NCBI GenBank assembly: GCA_032095175.1
Contig: DAMCZI010000086.1
Span: 1 to 7,223, forward strand
DNA: 7,223 nt
Source: DAMCZI01 sp032095175
GTDB taxonomy: Bacteria; Bacillota; Clostridia; Clostridiales; Caloramatoraceae
Reading direction: 5' to 3'
Made by a program: the position numbers and the translations under genes. The notes beneath the pieces are model-generated. The model searched no databases. It had not been told where the DNA came from and saw only the letters and a list, made by a program, of their open reading frames with translations. This document shows, piece after piece, positions 5,444 to 7,223 of the stretch; positions within the stretch are counted from its first letter, which is position 1, and each line of letters opens with the position of its first letter.

Positions 5444-5944
5444 ATGTATACAGGCAAAATATCAATAAAAGTTACAGATGAGAATGATCTATTAAATATA
5501 ATGAATCTATGGAACAATGGGGATGTAATGTTTTATGTTGGATTTCCAAATGGTCTAAACGTTAATATCGAAAAATTAAAAGGATGGTTAAATAGAATTA
5601 ATCAAAATGAAATGTGCCGTCATTATAGTATTTACGCTGAGAATGTTGGCTATTGTGGCGAGACATTTTACTCAATTGATTTGGAACATGATCTAGCTTC
5701 ACTTGATATAAAATTACTTCCCACTGCACAAGGAAAAGGTATTGCTGAGTATGCACTAAGATATTCAATCAATCAAGTATTTGAAAATGATTTAGCAACT
5801 AAGGCTTACGTTGATCCAAATCCAAAAAATAAAAAAGCTTGGAAGCTCTATGACAAGCTTGGGTTTGTGAGTAAAGCAAGACCTAACTACCTTGAAGAGG
5901 GCGAGACATACTTAGAGATAACAAAGGGTATATGGAGCAAATAA
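5444..5944 (+). CDS. GNAT-family N-acetyltransferase
   Basis: A 166-residue cytoplasmic acetyl-CoA-dependent acyltransferase of the RimJ/RimL-like (Acetyltransf_3) type. The acetyl-CoA pyrophosphate loop is Q-G-K-G-I-A (96-101), preceded by the beta-4 strand LDIKLLP (87-93). Motif B is the C-terminal NPKNKKAWKLYDKLGF (126-141), where Asn, Leu-Tyr and Gly-Phe are typical. Length is normal for a single-domain GNAT. The start is fixed by GGAGGG (5433-5438) five bases upstream. The acceptor substrate (an amino-terminal residue, a small amine or an antibiotic) cannot be deduced. It is a single gene, divergent from the Crp-like regulator, whose control of it is possible but unproven. No terminator is evident after it; a 12-bp palindrome (5946-5957) follows the stop. 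Confidence 0.9.
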   Translation: MYTGKISIKVTDENDLLNIMNLWNNGDVMFYVGFPNGLNVNIEKLKGWLNRINQNEMCRHYSIYAENVGYCGETFYSIDLEHDLASLDIKLLPTAQGKGIAEYALRYSINQVFENDLATKAYVDPNPKNKKAWKLYDKLGFVSKARPNYLEEGETYLEITKGIWSK

Positions 5945-5993
5945 ATATACTAGTATAATCTATAACAACTTACCCTATTATTATGATATCTAA

Positions 5994-6149
5994 ACCTCGT
6001 TATATCCAATATTTTATGAGGATGATAAATCAATAACATTTCTTTGGACAAACTATAATGAAGATTTTAATATATTTTATAAACATTATACTGTAGACAC
6101 AGCACCATGTTCTACAAATGTACATAAAATGACATTCATATATAGGTAG
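5994..6149 (+). pseudogene. Possible gene remnant without a start codon
   Basis: A 51-codon open stretch ending at TAG (6147-6149) reads like protein (LYPIFYEDDKSITFLW, then TNYNEDFNIFYKHYT and VDTAPCSTNVHKMTF). It has no ATG, GTG or TTG near its beginning and no SD. The preceding frame (starting around 5983) would join it if one base were gained or lost near 6012-6017. It may be the decayed end of a lost gene or simply chance in AT-rich DNA; I do not recognise a family. Confidence 0.2.
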
Positions 6150-6197
6150 GTTCTATTCCATTCATTATTTAAGCATACTGTGAGGAGGAAAATATCC

Positions 6198-7157
6198 ATG
6201 ATAAAAGTTACTAAAAATGCAATGGCTGAAATATGTGATAAGCTTTCTATTTACGAAAAAGAACTTAAATTTCTTGGAGGTGGTCGTGAAGATTCCGATG
6301 GAATTGTGTATACATATGATGCTAACAACAGTAAGATGGTATTAAAAATTCTTGCAATACCTGAAAATCAATTTGATAAATTGCGTTCACTTGAAGCTCG
6401 TATCAGATATGCAAACTATCTCGGGAAAAACGGAATTAAAATTGCTTATCCGATAAGAAATAAAAACGGAAATCTTTATGAAACAAGCATTGATAACCAC
6501 CATGTTTACACTGCATATATCATGGAATTCTGTGCAGGAAGGAATCCGGAAAATCATGAGTTAACAGATGGGATAGTACACGAATGGGGTAAAATTATTG
6601 GAAAATCCCACAAGATTACAAAGAAATTTTCAGAGGAAATAGGTGACAGTGATCTTAGCTACAAAAGGGAAGTATCATTCTTTATGAACTGGTGCAAAGA
6701 ACCCCTAGTAAAATCAGCATGGTCTGAAATGGAATACTATCTTGACACACTTCCAAAAGGTCAGGATGACTATGGTTTCATTCATAACGACAACCATCAG
6801 AGAAACATTTTAGTACTAGACAGAAACATAACAATCATTGATTTTGATTGTGCAGGCAAACAATTTTTTGTACAAGACATTACCACACCTGCACAAGGGA
6901 TTATGTTTGATATAACAGGGGGTATGGCATCCCCTTTGTGTGATGCTAAAAAGCTAAAGCATTTTTTCCATAGCTTTATAAATGGCTACGAAAAAGAGAA
7001 TCACCTTGCAGATTTCTGGTACAAGGAACTTACAACCTTTATTAATTACAGACGTTTACTTTTATATACCTGTATGCAAGATTGGTTAAATACCAAAACA
7101 GAACTTAAAAACAGTTTCTTTGATAATATTAAAAATCCACCTCAAATATTACTTTAA
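6198..7157 (+). CDS. APH/choline-kinase-fold phosphotransferase
   Basis: A 319-residue protein of the aminoglycoside phosphotransferase/choline kinase superfamily (PF01636). The N-lobe has the ATP lysine in MVLKIL (Lys50) and a likely partner Glu67 in the following helix; TAYIMEFCAG (105-114) is the hinge. The C-lobe has the catalytic loop F-I-H-N-D-N-H-Q-R-N (194-203) with Asp198 as base and Asn203 as Mg ligand, then I-D-F-D (214-217), the DFG equivalent. These are all the residues an active kinase of this fold needs. Length matches SrkA/YihE- and CotS-like members better than the shorter antibiotic APH enzymes, so resistance should not be assumed. The acceptor is unknown. The ATG at 6198 has GAGGAGG (6182-6188) nine bases upstream; an in-frame GTG at 6180 overlaps that SD and is unlikely. 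It ends at a shared terminator. Confidence 0.88.
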   Translation: MIKVTKNAMAEICDKLSIYEKELKFLGGGREDSDGIVYTYDANNSKMVLKILAIPENQFDKLRSLEARIRYANYLGKNGIKIAYPIRNKNGNLYETSIDNHHVYTAYIMEFCAGRNPENHELTDGIVHEWGKIIGKSHKITKKFSEEIGDSDLSYKREVSFFMNWCKEPLVKSAWSEMEYYLDTLPKGQDDYGFIHNDNHQRNILVLDRNITIIDFDCAGKQFFVQDITTPAQGIMFDITGGMASPLCDAKKLKHFFHSFINGYEKENHLADFWYKELTTFINYRRLLLYTCMQDWLNTKTELKNSFFDNIKNPPQILL

Positions 7158-7173
7158 TTCATATTCCAATAAT

Positions 7174-7208
7174 AAAAAAGCCAACAGCATATAACTGTTG
7201 ACTTTTTT
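7174..7208. terminator. Bidirectional terminator between the phosphotransferase and the partial tRNA
   Basis: CAACAG (7182-7187) pairs with CTGTTG (7195-7200) across a 7-nt loop. After one mismatch a G-C pair and six A-T pairs extend it (7174-7180 with 7202-7208). The six A on one side and six T on the other give a U-tail in either direction. Confidence 0.88.
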
Positions 7209-7209
7209 G

Positions 7210-7223
7210 TGGTGCGGGCGAAG
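7210..7223 (-). tRNA. 3' end of a tRNA, probably tRNA-Leu (cut by the window edge)
   Basis: On the minus strand the last bases read CTT, CGCCCGC, A, CCA: the end of a T-arm, a seven-base acceptor 3' strand, a discriminator A and an encoded CCA. A terminator follows two bases later. An acceptor beginning GCGGGCG, with this T-arm end, is common in tRNA-Leu, but the anticodon is outside the window. Confidence 0.55.

Noticed and set aside
4851..5481. Two plus-strand open frames (4851-5075 and 5044-5481) opposite the Crp-like gene
   Set aside because: They are antisense to a well-recognised regulator; the second also runs through a promoter region and overlaps the GNAT start.
5946..5957. Perfect 12-bp palindrome TATACTAGTATA after the GNAT gene as terminator
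   Set aside because: It has no loop and no T-tract, so it cannot form a usual intrinsic terminator; probably chance in AT-rich DNA.
1..7223. CRISPR array, insertion sequence, prophage or defence-system genes
   Set aside because: No regularly spaced repeats, transposase or integrase motifs, terminal inverted repeats or recognisable defence proteins were found on either strand.

Overview
The window is AT-rich DNA with strong purine-rich Shine-Dalgarno (SD) sites, one TTG start well supported by its SD and a second that is plausible, and intrinsic terminators with T-tails. These traits, and the gene families present, point to a low-GC Bacillota of the Clostridia type; the species cannot be read from the sequence. 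It looks like an ordinary chromosomal stretch between stable-RNA genes. A strong promoter at the left edge fires leftward out of the window (probably rRNA or tRNA), a complete tRNA-Lys lies in the middle, and the 3' end of another tRNA (probably tRNA-Leu) enters at the right edge.

Layout. 1-380: outward stable-RNA promoter, then the melA leader. 381-1676 (+): melA, a family GH4 NAD/Mn-dependent alpha-galactosidase. 1694-1741: a hairpin terminator shared with the convergent 1757-2611 (-) AraC/MsmR-like regulator. 2674-3549 (-): an EamA-type ten-helix transporter. 3764-4160 (-): a cluster of very small genes, namely two tandem XapX/DUF1427 membrane proteins of 59 and 50 aa joined by a TAATG overlap, preceded by a possible 20-codon reading frame. 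4349-4517 (-): tRNA-Lys(UUU) with its own promoter and terminator. 4530-5210 (-): a Crp/Fnr-family regulator. 5444-5944 (+): a GNAT acetyltransferase. 5945-6197: intergenic, with a start-less open frame that may be a gene remnant. 6198-7157 (+): an APH/choline-kinase-fold phosphotransferase. 7174-7208: a bidirectional terminator between it and the partial tRNA.

How the parts relate. MelA and the AraC-type protein are a plausible sugar-utilisation pair (alpha-galactoside hydrolysis and its sensor), although no sugar transporter is present in the window. The EamA gene lies 62 nt upstream of the regulator on the same strand with no clear terminator between them, so the two may be cotranscribed. 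The XapX pair appears to form its own operon with a promoter near 4232-4260. The Crp-like protein lacks both the usual cAMP-phosphate arginine and FNR-type iron-sulfur cysteines, so its signal is unknown. The GNAT and APH-fold enzymes are single genes whose substrates cannot be deduced.

The most interesting items are the paired XapX micro-proteins, whose charge patterns suggest opposite membrane orientations, and a set of mutually exclusive complementary segments around the melA start codon that could act as a translational switch. Neither is proven by sequence alone.
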